From Mesostigma viride (taxonomy: Eukaryota > Streptophyta > Mesostigmatophyceae > Mesostigmatales > Mesostigmataceae), in contig RPFO01000099.1 of NCBI GenBank assembly GCA_009746045.1, forward strand, positions 1-35,000: a stretch of 35,000 bases of DNA. Direction: 5' to 3'. Position 1 is the stretch's first letter. The number at the start of each line of letters is the position of its first letter. Position numbers and translations under genes: made by a program. Below the pieces are notes generated by a model that was not told the origin of the DNA, ran no database searches, and was given only the letters and a program-made list of their open reading frames with translations. This document shows, in pieces, positions 19,151-30,800 of the stretch.

Positions 19151-19606
19151 ATATATTCATTGAGAATGATTACTTACGGAAATGAGACCGGCATGCAACA
19201 AAAGGAAACTGCCCATCTCAAAGAGAAAGGACCGTAAAGAAAAGAATCACCATGGCAGGCAAGGATCAAGCCAACACTATCGTACAACTACGACTACACG
19301 CAGCTATAACTCTGACAGCCCACCAGGCCGGGGAAGGGACCTACACCGCCTGGGTCGCGACTAAGTCGGCCAGGACGCGGCGGAATAACACATCGGCCAC
19401 CGTGGAAGTGAGGGCGAGGGACAGGCACTGACGCCAATACAAGATCATGTCCGGGCAGACCACAGGGCAGTCTGACCCTCGAGGTCGAGGCGGTCTTCCT
19501 GCCGCTGGAAGCACTCGTGAAAAGCTCCGCCGTCTTGAGGCCCATGGCCCCGAACTCCTAAAGGACAAAGGCAATGATCCGGTGGGGCCCCACATTGCCG
19601 TAAGAG
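19151..19606 (-). mobile_element. LINE-B 3' fragment, second copy
   Basis: This stretch aligns with 16,100-16,285 joined to 18,243-18,530, without the LINE-A insertion. In reverse, it ends in the same TCATTCTCAATGAATATATA tail (about 19,170). It carries the ORF2 C-terminus YWRQCLSLALTSTVADVLFR and stops at the homologous place (19,341). It is 5'-truncated: similarity ends near 19,606. Several frame changes mark it as dead. I see no convincing target duplication. The remaining 19,607-19,697 is the 3' flank of the next gene, where I see no clear polyadenylation signal. Confidence 0.7.
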
Positions 19607-19697
19607 GAATAGTGCATATATACACCAACATAGAGGCACTAATGTCGATAGACATCCTAATCAATAAATTAGTACATGCCAGCTGGCCTCCATCCCC

Positions 19698-22600
19698 TTA
19701 ATCAGACGCGGTGTCAACAGGGACAGAATACAAGGCATTGTCGATGACCACAGACGACAACGCAAGCCGGTGGCTGTTGGCATCGGTCCAACCCCTCCCA
19801 ATTGAGTCCTCACCCGGCAAGGACTGCCGGGCATACTCGGTACTCGAGAGTGAGGCATCGCTGCGCGGCTCAGTGTCGATATTGGTGTCCAGTTGCATAA
19901 ATACCGACTGCTCGCCAAAGGTCTGTGACCCTGCTGACACCTGTCGCTGCGGCACGCTGGCCTCCGAAGAGCTGTCGTAGGCGAGCAGCCCTTCTGGTTG
20001 GGAGGCACCATAAGGTCCCGATGTCCGCCCCTTGGGCCTGGTACGCACCTGAAGGTACTTGGGCAGTAGGCGGTTGACCTGGGCATCCACCCAGGGCGAC
20101 ACGTACCTCGCGAAAGTGGCTACGAAGCCGGTGACCCAAATGACGTAGCCGATGGACAGGAGGCACTTGAGCAGCTTGTGCCACCAGTGGGCGAGTGTGG
20201 GCGAGAGGTAATACAGCAGCAACAACACGTTGAAGATGATGAGGCCCACCCAAGCCGCATGCTGGACCCTGCGCATTGCAAGATGGGCGTTGGTTGATTG
20301 GGCAAACAATTGGGCATATGTAAGTTTGCACACACACCAAAAAAAGATGTCAGAAAACTATATAGTGTTATGCCTGCCTGCCATGAGCCTCTCAAATTAG
20401 TGCTGTGCAAGTGCATGGAGTGACGCAGATGCCAGGTTTAGTGACCGACCTAGCACGGGCACCACTGCCCGAACTAATACCCAGATGAACACGCCAGGGA
20501 CAGTTTCCATCTCGGTAATGACCTTGAGTTTCTAGCATATCATGCTCATTCGCAACAGGCGTCGTTCAAATGAATCATGACAACATGAACTGGACAACGA
20601 CTTAATAGCCTTGCTTTGCTGTGCATGCATTACCACAAAACAACAAATTTATTACAATATGTGTGCTAGCTTTATACGGTGGAATAGCACAGGCTTGTCT
20701 ACCAGATGACCACACGGCTATCTGTATGCTAGGGTGAGCACCCTTGTGAATTTGCAGGGCCAGCACACAGCCGTTGTGCCCCTGCCCTACCCCCTTTTGG
20801 CAGGGTGGAAAATTCCTATCTGGGGCAGCCACTGTGGTCATGGTGGGTTATAATGCGTTGATGATTTGCCTTATGGTTTTGTTATTTGCAATGTGTCAAC
20901 GTGAGGGTTCTCAGGCAAAAGAAGCTACCTGTCCAAACTTACTATCAATAAATATGTATGCAATTGATAGTAAGATAAAAAATAAATTTGAAACGGAGTC
21001 AGCAACGTACTGTAATGATGATAGCAAAATAATTACAAGAATATAGAGAGGACAGTGCAGGGTGGCTTTTGAACAAAGCCAAGCCATGCAAGATTGCAAT
21101 GCCTCTTACCGATTGAGTGAACTTCGTGCGTACGGTCGCAAGTAGTTGTGCAACACCGAGTAAAGCGCCAGCATCGCCACAAAGCAGAAGAGCTGCAGCT
21201 CCGTTGAGCTGCCGACCAGTGACAGCACCAGCATGAGCACCAGCAGTGCGCCCTGCTGCGCCAGCACCCCCAGCTCCATCCACCACAGGTCATGATGATA
21301 GCCCGCATGGAGGAAGCGCAGAGAGGGTGACGAGCCTCCCGACAACGCAGGATGTGGCGAGCTCTCCAAAGCAACCGACGAGTCTAGGCTGTTGTTGTCA
21401 GAACAGATCACCTTGGACTCTTTCTTCTTGACCTTGAAGCCATAAGACAAGGACAAGATCATGTACAAGGGGAGCGCGGCGCAATACAAGAGAAAACCGC
21501 CGATCCCAAAGGACAGCACCATCGCAAGGTGGGGCCCATAAAAGCATCGCTGCTCGCGGTCAGGGTCCCAGTAGTACCCTGGCAGCGCCAAACCTGCAGC
21601 CTCGTAGTAGGGCAAACCAGGCACACCCGCGGGGGGCTTGTGGCACGCAAACAGCTGCAAGGTGTGGAAGACGGCGCGGGGCCACAGGGTGAAGAGAATG
21701 GCCAGGGTGCTTGCCCGAGCATGGGGGGCCACATACGCCACCAGGGACATGGCGCTGCCACGGTGTTGGATCTTCAGGATGATGCCGCACAGCAGCCAGA
21801 GCGTTGTGATCATGCCGGCCAATGCGGCAGGAAGCAGAATATAGAAGCCCGTAATGTAAAACTGCCGGCCAGAGCCGGCTCGATCGCCTAGCAGGCATTC
21901 CAGCGGGACCGCCGCGTCCCCCGGCCCGGCTGACACGTCTGCAAGGACTTGGATGAATTTCGTCAAGGGGGTGAGGCGCGTTGTGCCAACCTGGTAACAG
22001 AGGGGCCCACGTGTGTGTGTGTGTGTTTGTGTGTGGGAACGCATGTACGTCAAAGCATGGAGATGCAAACAGCCAGTGTGCATAATTGAGTGAGTGAATT
22101 TCCACTGTAGTTAAAATTGGTTCCTAGACGCTTTTGACAGTGGCTCCTGCTAAGACAACATGAATTAGAAAAGCTCAATAGGGTGCTTGACAACTAGAAG
22201 ACAACGGATATCTTCACACTAACTATGACAGTATCTCGAAGAAAGTAAAGGACGCCTGTAACATCCTGTGCGATGCACATCGATTGACATGCCCAAGGAC
22301 CACACACACACTTCATCCCGATTCTAACCTATCACGACTTCCTGGACAGAACAAAGTGCATGCGATTCATATCAACGCACGGATGCACACACGGCCAGGT
22401 ACATGCAGCCTCACCTGGCACATCATTCCCAGGAGGTGCAGCCAGATCACGGAGATCTTCACCAGGGTGCCCAGCATGTAGCCGTTGGCCTCCTTGGCCG
22501 AGGGGAAGCGCGCCAAGGTGAGCGCAACGTTCACCACCACTGCGACCACCACGGCGCTGGCTGCTGTCACGATGACATAGACCGCAATGCGGTGCTCGTC

Positions 22601-25600
22601 CGGCGGGCAGGGTGTGCAGTAGTATCCAGAGGACCAGGTGTAGCCCTCCTCGCACTCCGCGCATAGTGTCCCACTGTGGATGTATGTACGTACGTACGTA
22701 CGTACGTAAGTAGGTACGTAGGTAAGTAAGGAGCACACGACATGTTGCAGTTGATACAGTGAGTTTCGGTTACAACTTCTGCCCATTTGAAACTTCAGAC
22801 ACGGATGGAGAGAGAGCACCAGGATGCGACTGGGGTGTGCACATCAAAACAAGCAAGAAATGGTGGCATTGAAGCCGATGATGATGACAATGACGCAGCC
22901 GCAACTGGTGGCGGCGGTGGCGGTTGTGGTTGCTGTAGTTGTGGTGGTTACGGTAATGCTGGTGCCGATGCTTAGCAGAGGGAGTAGCACCATTGGTACT
23001 GCCAGTAGTACTAATGAGGGCTTACATTTTGCAGCAGTAGTCTCGGTGGTGATAGTAGCAATAAGATGTCGATGATGCTAGTAACCACGTTGACTATGAT
23101 GACCCTGAAGACAAATACCCCCAATGGCCTGCCTCAAATCCACCAGTGCCCCCTGTAATAATACCAACGGGCTTTAGCAGCAGAACAAACACGGTCAACA
23201 TGGGGGCAAATACTGGTCATGCTCCAATCGCTGCAATCATCTCGGCTACCGAGCTCCAAAAGAGGCATGCCCTACCGTCATTGGCAGCCTGCACGCATAA
23301 CATTTTCTGCAACAAAAGCAAGACGAGATGCCCTGTGCCTAGCGTGTCAGCAACCGCCGACATCCCTGGCTGCAAGCGCAACAAGGCACACGTTCTCCGA
23401 TCGGCAGGCCAACATATACAGCGTGCCAGGCCACAGCATGTCACCACCCACCGGTATCCCTGGCTGCACTGCACGTCAGGGTCCCACGTCCCGTTTCCCG
23501 TGAGTGCGTCCGCGATGGCCTTCGCCCGGCCCCCAAACGTGCACGCCTCAGCGCGCAGGCAGCGGTGCATGCGGTAACTGGCGCGGGTCGGCTGCCAGTA
23601 GCCAGCGAGCGGCACAACCAGGTGGCCGCCGTAGCACTCGGCGTTGGGCGGGCACACATCGCACGTCTCGTTGTCCGGGTCCCAGCTGAAGAGCGGCGCG
23701 AGGCAGCGCTCGCACGCGCCCGCCACGTGGACCTCCCCCGGGAGGCACGCGCGCGTGGCCACCTCCACGCGCGCACGGCTCTCGTACCCAGTCGAGTAGA
23801 AGCCCACCACGTAGCGCCCCGGGGGCGCCGTCAAGTAGATGTCGTTGACATGAGCGATGCCGTTCACGAAGGTATGGACGAGGCGGCCCGAGAGTGAAGG
23901 CATGCTGATCATACCGACGCTCGTTCCCCCCACCAGGTCGTCAGGATTGTCCGCCACCGTGCTATTGATGAAATCCACGGAGGCGGCGATGATCTGCGTG
24001 GAGAGAAGGAGCCCCTTCTCGGTCGACGCGACCTGCCTGTACATGTCCGCCAGCACCACAATGACGCCCGACAGCTCTGCCCCACTGCGGTGGCCCACGA
24101 TCTGCAGCGTACGGTTGGTGCTGGCGGCTGGGAGGGGCGCGCCGAGGTCCGCGCCAGGGGGCAGGAGGAACAGTGAGGTCCCTGGCGTGCACACCTGGGG
24201 GCCGTACCCACTGTTGATGGCCGCGTTGCCCGTCCAGCTGGCACACCCCATTGCGGTCTCACCCTGATTTGTGGACACGTTTTTGTTGGTGCCCGCATCT
24301 GCACACGTGATGTTCACGGCGGTTTGTATGTTGGACCAGACCCCACCGCCACAACCGCCGACTGCCACGTTCTCGACAAACACGCAGCTGTGGAGCGACA
24401 CGCAGGCCGATACTGGTACTCGCCACGACCCAAAGCTGCCCTCCATTGCGCAATCCACGTAGATGCCGCCACCACTGGATGATGCCACCCAATGATTCAC
24501 CCATGCATGTGATGTGGGCGGAGGCAGCAAGACCACCCGATGACCGACAAGCCAAGGGGGAAGATACATATCCAAGGGGGGTAGACCATGGGGCCCATGA
24601 AACGTAGGCAGCACATAGGTCAACAGGTACAGCCAAACACATTGATTGCTATAATTGACGCATCGCGCGGCAACATCAACCCCGCAGCCCTCAAAATCCC
24701 ACAGCTGCACACAACAAGCTAACGCATGCCAAGCATGACCAACAGCATGAGCTAAACACTGACATCGAGCTGTCTTCTTCGGTGGTAAGGAGTGTTCTCT
24801 AGTACGCAGGCTGACATGCAACAACAACAGTCGTGTAAGGCGAATCAAGGCGATCACAGAAAATGCCTCAAAAACTACTGCCCATAACACAACACCGCTT
24901 TGGCGCTTGACCCATCACAGCTTTCAAAATCTGCACAACAAAATAATCAAGAAAAGTAAGAAAATAGGACAACCACAGCATCACTCACAAGAGTGCCTGG
25001 TTGCGCTCAAAGGTGCAACTACTGGCTAAAGGTCGAGAACCCGCCAAGGGTGGTGAAGACTCAGGGACCCAGCTCTGGAATGGGGCAGTAGATCCCTCGA
25101 CCACGTACACGGCGCCCCCATGGAATTCCGCCCAATTGTCTGCAAAGACGTCCCCCATCGAAGCATCCACGGCGGATTCAGAGACAAGAGCCAGCGCCCC
25201 ACCGCAGCGTGCCATGTTGCCCAGGTAGTGGTTGGCCACGGAGCGCCCCATTATGCTGCCGCCGCCCCAGTAGACTGCGCCCCCTTGCCCCTTTGCCACG
25301 TTCTGCAGCAGCGCGCAACTAACCAGCGAGCACGCGCCTACGCTGGAGAAATAGATGGCGCCGCCGTCGCCCTTGGCGTGGTTGTGCGCAAACATGCTGC
25401 CCTTGGCGTGGAACTGGGTATCGAACTCCAGCGCGGCTATGGCCCCACCCTTGTCGGCAAGATTGCCCTCAAAGATGTCTCCCTCGCTGGTCATGGCAGG
25501 GCCACCCAGGAGGAACCAGCCACCGCCGCCGCCACTTGCCACATTGCCGATGTAATTGCACCCCTGGGACATGACTGATGTTTCCAGGTTCTGGGCAAAA

Positions 25601-27224
25601 CCCACGCCACCACGACCAGCGTTACCGACGCCGTTCTCCGAGAAATTCACGCGCAGGAAAGAGCACGATGCGCCTGCGGTGAGGAAAGCAACACCTCCCA
25701 ATAGAACAGCATGGCTGCGATGGAAACTGCTATCTGTGCAAGTCACGCAGGCGCCTGCGCCTTCCAGTGCCAGCGCGCCACCATCTGGCGCGCTCCCGTT
25801 GAAGAATGTGCACCAGCTGACATTGGCGGTCGCGGCGGAGGTCAGGTAAAGCCCAGCACCTCTGACGCCAGCATGGCTCTGCTCCAAGTGAGTGTTTAGG
25901 AGGACCAAGTGGGTGCCGCCATCCGCCCCGTAGAATGCCCCACCCAGCTCCCCCGCCACATTAGCCACCAACAGACTGGAAGTGGCGGATGCCAGCGCGC
26001 CACGGGAGAGGGATATGGCCCCCCCCGCAGCCCTGCGCTGTTGGCATCGAAAGCGCAGTCCTCGCAATGAACTCTACTGCCCGTGCCACTGGCATCCACG
26101 GCGCCCCCCGCCAGCTCCGCCATGTTGTGGCTGAAAATGCTGTCTGTTGAAAATGTGGCGACTGCGCCCTGAGTTAGCGACACCGCACCTCCCTGTCCCC
26201 AGGCATGATTGTGGACGAAAGATGCAGATGAAAGCTGCAACTGCGTGAGGGCGCCATCTGCAGCCAAGGCTCCACCAGAGCGATAGGCCAGGCCATGCTG
26301 AAAAACCGCATCAGAGGACTGCAGCAGCGCACCTGCTTCTGCATAGACCGCGCCGCCACTGCCTGCCCGGTTACCATCCAGGAGGCATTCGCCTTCCAGG
26401 GTGACGACCGTGCCTTGGCCCGCGATAAACACCGCCCCTCCTCGCCCTGCTAACATGTTACTGTCAGCACTATTGACATAATTACCTGCGATTTTCCCTC
26501 CCTGGATGCTGGTGTGCGCGGAAGCGGCCACGAAGAAAGCACCACCGGCTTGTGTGGCGATGTTGTTGGAGTAGAAGCTGCTCTGTGACGCCACATCGGT
26601 GTTGGCCCCAGTGGCATAGAGGAAGCCACCAGCGGGGGCAGAATTGGCCGTTGCGACACTTCCTGTGATGATTACACTGGCCGCTTCCTCTGCGTAAACT
26701 GCCCCCCCTTGCTGAGATGCGTCGTTGCCCTCAAAGGCGCAGCTTATAAATGAGGCATGCGCGCCCGTCACGAAAACAGCGCCACCCTTTAGCGCCGAAT
26801 TGTTCTGAAACGACACGCTGTCACAGATCAGCGCACCACCTGGCAAGACTTGCAGTGCACCCCCTGTAGCGGCCTGCCCACCCAACAGGACCAGGTTTTG
26901 AAGGAGCACGTTGCCCCCATCAACCATGGAGAAGAGAGAGGATGAGGACTTGGGACGTAGATGACAGGGCCTGGTGGCAGTTGGGGTGCTGCTGCCGTTG
27001 CTGTTTCCATCACCTGCTTGTCGGCATGCCCCTATCAATTGTAAGTTGCGGTCGATGACCACCGGAGCATCCATGGTGATGTCTGCTGTCAGCCGCAGAA
27101 TGCCGTTAAAGCGGTCTTCCAAGACTGCCCGCTGTAGATTTGGGAAGTCTGCAACCTCCACCTCTGCATATGAAAGTGCCAAGCGGGGCAGAAAAACCAT
27201 GATGTAGGTCAAGCATGCCACCAT
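19698..27224 (-). CDS. Pmp beta-helix surface protein with multi-pass membrane domain
   Basis: A five-exon gene with exons 27,224-24,989, 24,474-23,452, 22,673-22,415, 21,990-21,110 and 20,268-19,698. All introns are GT-AG. With one G restored in the run at 26,019-26,026 the exons total 4,971 nt, exactly 1,656 codons plus TAA. Residues 1-20 look like a signal peptide (MVACLTYIMVFLPRLALSYA). Residues 20-780 hold about 24 GGA[VIL]-type repeats with FxxN motifs, the Pmp (PF02415-like) right-handed beta-helix. Residues 780-985 are a beta-rich linker. Residues 988-1110 are a cysteine-rich module with GYW at 1037 and CSQGYRGTLCAEC. About nine membrane segments follow (near 1116, 1151, 1219, 1265, 1327, 1409, 1437, 1472, 1500), then a Ser/Thr-rich tail of about 135 residues. 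It probably sits in the plasma membrane as a sensor, adhesion or channel-like protein. ATGs at 27,278 and 27,431 are alternative starts. Confidence 0.85.
20269..21109 (-). other. Intron 4 of the multi-pass gene
   Basis: The donor follows CAATCG (GTAAGA at 21,109) and the acceptor is ATGCGCAG ending at 20,269. The phase-2 splice joins SSLN-R-VQHAAW, in the loop before membrane segment 8. An ORF-like extension through the acceptor (ATG at 20,333) is an artefact of the open intron end. The interior shows nothing else recognisable. Confidence 0.75.
21991..22414 (-). other. Intron 3 of the multi-pass gene, with (AC)n tract
   Basis: The donor is CAG|GTGAGG at 22,414. The acceptor CTGTTACCAG ends at 21,991. 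The phase-0 splice joins LLGMMCQ to VGTTRLTP. On the coding strand an (AC)n-rich tract (22,012-22,036) sits just before the acceptor, where a polypyrimidine tract would normally be. Repeat-length variation here could affect splicing. No other feature is visible. Confidence 0.75.
22674..23451 (-). other. Intron 2 of the multi-pass gene, with (GTAC)n tract
   Basis: The donor is TACCG|GTGGGT at 23,451. The acceptor ATCCACAG ends at 22,674. The phase-2 splice restores the cysteine-rich motif CSQGYRGTLCAEC across the junction, which is strong support for these exact sites. A palindromic GTAC/TACG microsatellite (22,681-22,730) lies immediately upstream of the acceptor. Further in, a GGTGGC-rich stretch (22,905-22,970) is low complexity. 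I see no gene inside. Confidence 0.8.
24475..24988 (-). other. Intron 1 of the multi-pass gene
   Basis: The donor GTGAGT is at 24,988 and the acceptor CATCATCCAG ends at 24,475. The phase-2 splice gives NQAL-F-GGGIYVDC, which continues the GGA-type beta-helix repeat without a gap. The open frame that runs through this intron (start 24,890) is an extension of exon 2 and does not add a domain. Confidence 0.8.
26019..26026 (-). other. Frame break in a G8 run, multi-pass gene
   Basis: On the coding strand DANSAGLRGG is in one frame and AISLSRGALAS in the next. The break falls in a run of eight G; nine would give an uninterrupted NSAGLRGGAISLS, a normal GGA repeat. Both sides are long and open, and the sum of exon lengths is divisible by three only with the extra base. 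An assembly error is likelier than a true mutation. Confidence 0.8.
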
Positions 27225-27866
27225 GAGAGATTGCAGCCTTGGCCAACCGAACAAGGACGAATGCCGCAGGTCAAGCATGTCAGACAGTGATATTAGTGAT
27301 GCTGTGGGTAGGCAATCCTTCCAGATGTGATATGCGAAGTGGCCTGATGGGCATAACCACGAAGATATTTTGTTACAGAGACATGGGGTGGTCGCTATGG
27401 ATGTGGGCATACCGTGGTAAGTAAGAGCCAAAGAAAAAGACAGTTAAGACTTGATGGGTGAAGACTAGGTAGATAGGCAGACAACATGCACAGGTAAATA
27501 TGAGGGGAGAAAAACTAGATACTTTCCTACACCCCCTCCAAGCCACAACCATGATTACACCAATAATCCGGACAAGGCAAAAAGGTTCGTAGAACAGCAA
27601 TGCACGCAAACAACCACGGCGCTGACTGACAAGAGGACAATCTCGTCACTGTCCAAAGAACAATCCTATTATTCATATGCCTCCTGCAAAACGCGGTCCC
27701 CCGAGTATACCACCATACTTGAGATACCAGCCTTCCGTGAAGGCAGGCAACTTTCCCAATGCCCTTTGGTGACCGTAAACAGCCAAGGCACTTCCACACG
27801 GCTGAGAAGGGGTCGCTCTCGCGAAGCCTAGTGTTCCCATTTTCGCGTATCTCCGCCTGCCCTTGG
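27225..27866. other. Intergenic region between the two beta-helix genes
   Basis: About 640 bp lie between the stop of the upstream gene and the chosen start of the downstream gene, both on the minus strand. The part nearest the downstream gene is open in frame up to an ATG at 27,431, so the N-terminus could be longer. I see no clear promoter element. The short distance suggests that the downstream promoter is compact or overlaps the upstream gene's 3' end. Confidence 0.5.
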
Positions 27867-30800
27867 TTAAGATACATCACCCGTACAAAGCCAACATGGA
27901 TTCAGGGAGATTCTTAACTTGTACGCATCTGAATTCCACGCACCTCCGCCTGCCGTCTCCGAGCAGTTGTAAAGCGTGGGTGCCGCCTCCCCTGCCACGT
28001 TCATCATCTGCTCCTGCTGCTGCTCTAGCCAGCTCTTGCCATCCATCGCCAGCCACCCTTGCTGCGGGTCCACGCCAGCAGAGGCGGCGCTGTAGCTAGA
28101 TGCGGTCACCACGCACATGTCCGCGTCCTTGGACACCAGCACCAGGCCAGGGGCCTCCAGCGGCACCTGCGCCCCCCTGGCCTCCAGGGAGCAATTACTG
28201 CCCATGAACTGGCAACCACGGCCGACCGCCAGCACGGCATGGCCCCACCCAGAGCCCGCAGCATTGTCACGCAGCAACCCTCCATCAATGAGGATACGAC
28301 CACCTTCCGTGATGTAAGCGGCCCCGCCATGCTCACCCCTGTTCGCATCCAACATGCCATTCCTTAACCAGGCAGACGTGCCATCGCCCTTGACAAACAA
28401 GCCACCGCCATTCTGGGATGCCACATTGGCCCTAAGTAGGCAGTTTTCGCCTTGCAGCTGGCTTCCCGTGTCCATGGCCAATGCCCCACCGTGCGCAGCT
28501 GCGGTGTTATTCTCAATCGATGCTCTCTGGAGGTACACCCTGGCACCAGCCAGCAGACACAAGCCCCCACCCCTGAGGCCTGCCAGATTGTCAAGGACCA
28601 TGCCTGCCTGCACGGATAGCAATGTGTCTCGGTCCCTGGCAAGCACGGCCCCACCCTGGGACCTGGCGGTGTTCCCAGCCACGGTGCAGCCCTCCAGCAT
28701 GCCCTTGGCGCGGGCAGCCATGAAGACAGCACCGCCGTCCCGCTGGGCTGTGTTGCCATGCAGGGAACTGCCATTCATGGTGAGCTGAACAGATGGCAGC
28801 GACGCAGGTGCGCTGATGCCTTGGACAGACAACAGCTCTGCGGCTTGGGGGGCGCTGACACCCCCGCCGTCACGTCCCGCCGTGTTGTGCACACAGCTGC
28901 CCTTGAACAAGGAACCCACTGCCCCGTACCCCAACAGGATGCCCCCACCATCGAGCAGGGCTGAATTTCCTTCCACAACTGCCTCCAAAAAGCCACCGCT
29001 ACCTGCTGACGCTTGGGCTTCCATCAAGAGGATTGACCCGTTCCCCAACGCACAGGCACCGCCCCCAAACGGGGCATAGTTTTGCGTCAGCTCCACCGCT
29101 CCCAGGAGCATGCTGCTGGAGCCATTCACTATGGCCACAGCCCCCCACATCCGCCAGCATTGACCACGCGGTTGTCTGTCATGATAACATGACCCTGTGT
29201 ACGGAGCATTGAATTCTGCCCACGCACGCAAGCAGCCCCTCCGCACCTCCCCGCACTGTTGTTGCGTAAAATCGTACCATTCCTTATGATTGCTGACGCA
29301 CCGGCGGATAGCAGCACCCCGGCACCATCAGAGGCCATGCAGCCACTGAATGTGGTCTCGTTTGCCACCTCTACCGTGCTTCCAGCACCTGTCACATGCA
29401 TGCCTCCCCCCCCAAGCCCTGCCGTGCTCCTGACGACGGTGACATAGGTCAGGTTGACCTGGCCACCCCCCGTCACCTCCAAAAACCCGCCGTACTCCAC
29501 GGCGTGGTTGTCCACAAAGCTGCCATTGGTCAGCGTGAGCTCCCCTTTCACAGACACCGCACCGCCCTTGAATGCATTACTGCGCGACACCACAACATTG
29601 GCCACAGAGACCGCGCCAGCGTCCAGTAAAGAGATTGCACCCCCTGAGACGCCTGCCTGGTTGTCCACAAACCGGGCATTCCTGACCACCAGCAGCCCCG
29701 CCTCCTTCCCATAGATCCCACCGCCAAACCTGCCAGACGTGTTGTTGAAAAATAGCGCATCCTCCACCAGCGATGGCCCACTGCGGAAAAAATAGAGGCA
29801 CCCGCCGCCAGTGCCCGCGTAGTTGCCGACGCAGGTCAGATTTGTGACGGTGAACGTGGCGCCCAGTACCTGTGAGGAGCGATAAGCGAGTTAAAAAAAA
29901 GATTTCTGTGATTTGAGCGCCATTAAAGGCTCAGCTGCCGTCAGCTGTGTGAGGAAGGTTGGCGTGAGAGAAAGGGAAGAAAGAATGTCAGAGGGTGGAG
30001 CTACATGGGAAGCAAAGAATTACAGGCTTCCGGTGGCTTCAGCAAGTAAGGAGTAAAGTAAATAGCAATGCAAAGTATAGCAAAGAGCAATCAAAACAGA
30101 TAAAAGGCCTCACTACTAGCCTCATCACTAAGCAACCGCACGTATATTTCACACCCTTAACCACCCTAATTAGCGCAATAGCATGTCTCAAACGCCTACG
30201 TTGCCCTTACTCCCCAGCACGATATGTCTCTATTACCTTACACATCCCCTCAGCATACTCCCAGACCTAATGTCTCTGATCAATCTTTCTTTTACATCCA
30301 CTTAGTTTCCCAATATTTGAGTTGTATTTACAAAAATGTCTATACCACCGCAGCGACGACATTTTCATTTCCAGCTACGTGTCCCGATATATTACATCAA
30401 AACCAGCCGCTTCTTGCATCTCCACTGTTTATCGTACCTAGAGGCAGTCTCTAATGAAGCTTTTATCAGCTTTAGTTAAGTTTTTACAAGCTATTATAAG
30501 ATATTATTAGCTATTATCAGCTTTAGCTAAGTTCTTATAAGCTATTATAAGCTAGTATGAAGCTTTTATATAAGCTTTTATCTCACAGCAGAGATCCATC
30601 CAACGCCCCCCGCATCGCAATTCCCTGGTACCTGATGGCACACAATCATATCAAGTCAGGCTATCATTCCTACACGCAAGGATTTCCGCCACGACCGAGC
30701 TGTGATCCCATGCCCAAATGCACCCACTCAAGTCAAATCCATGACTATCACTGCGATTAGACCAGGCATTACACCATGGGCGCTCAAACAGGCAAGGAAA

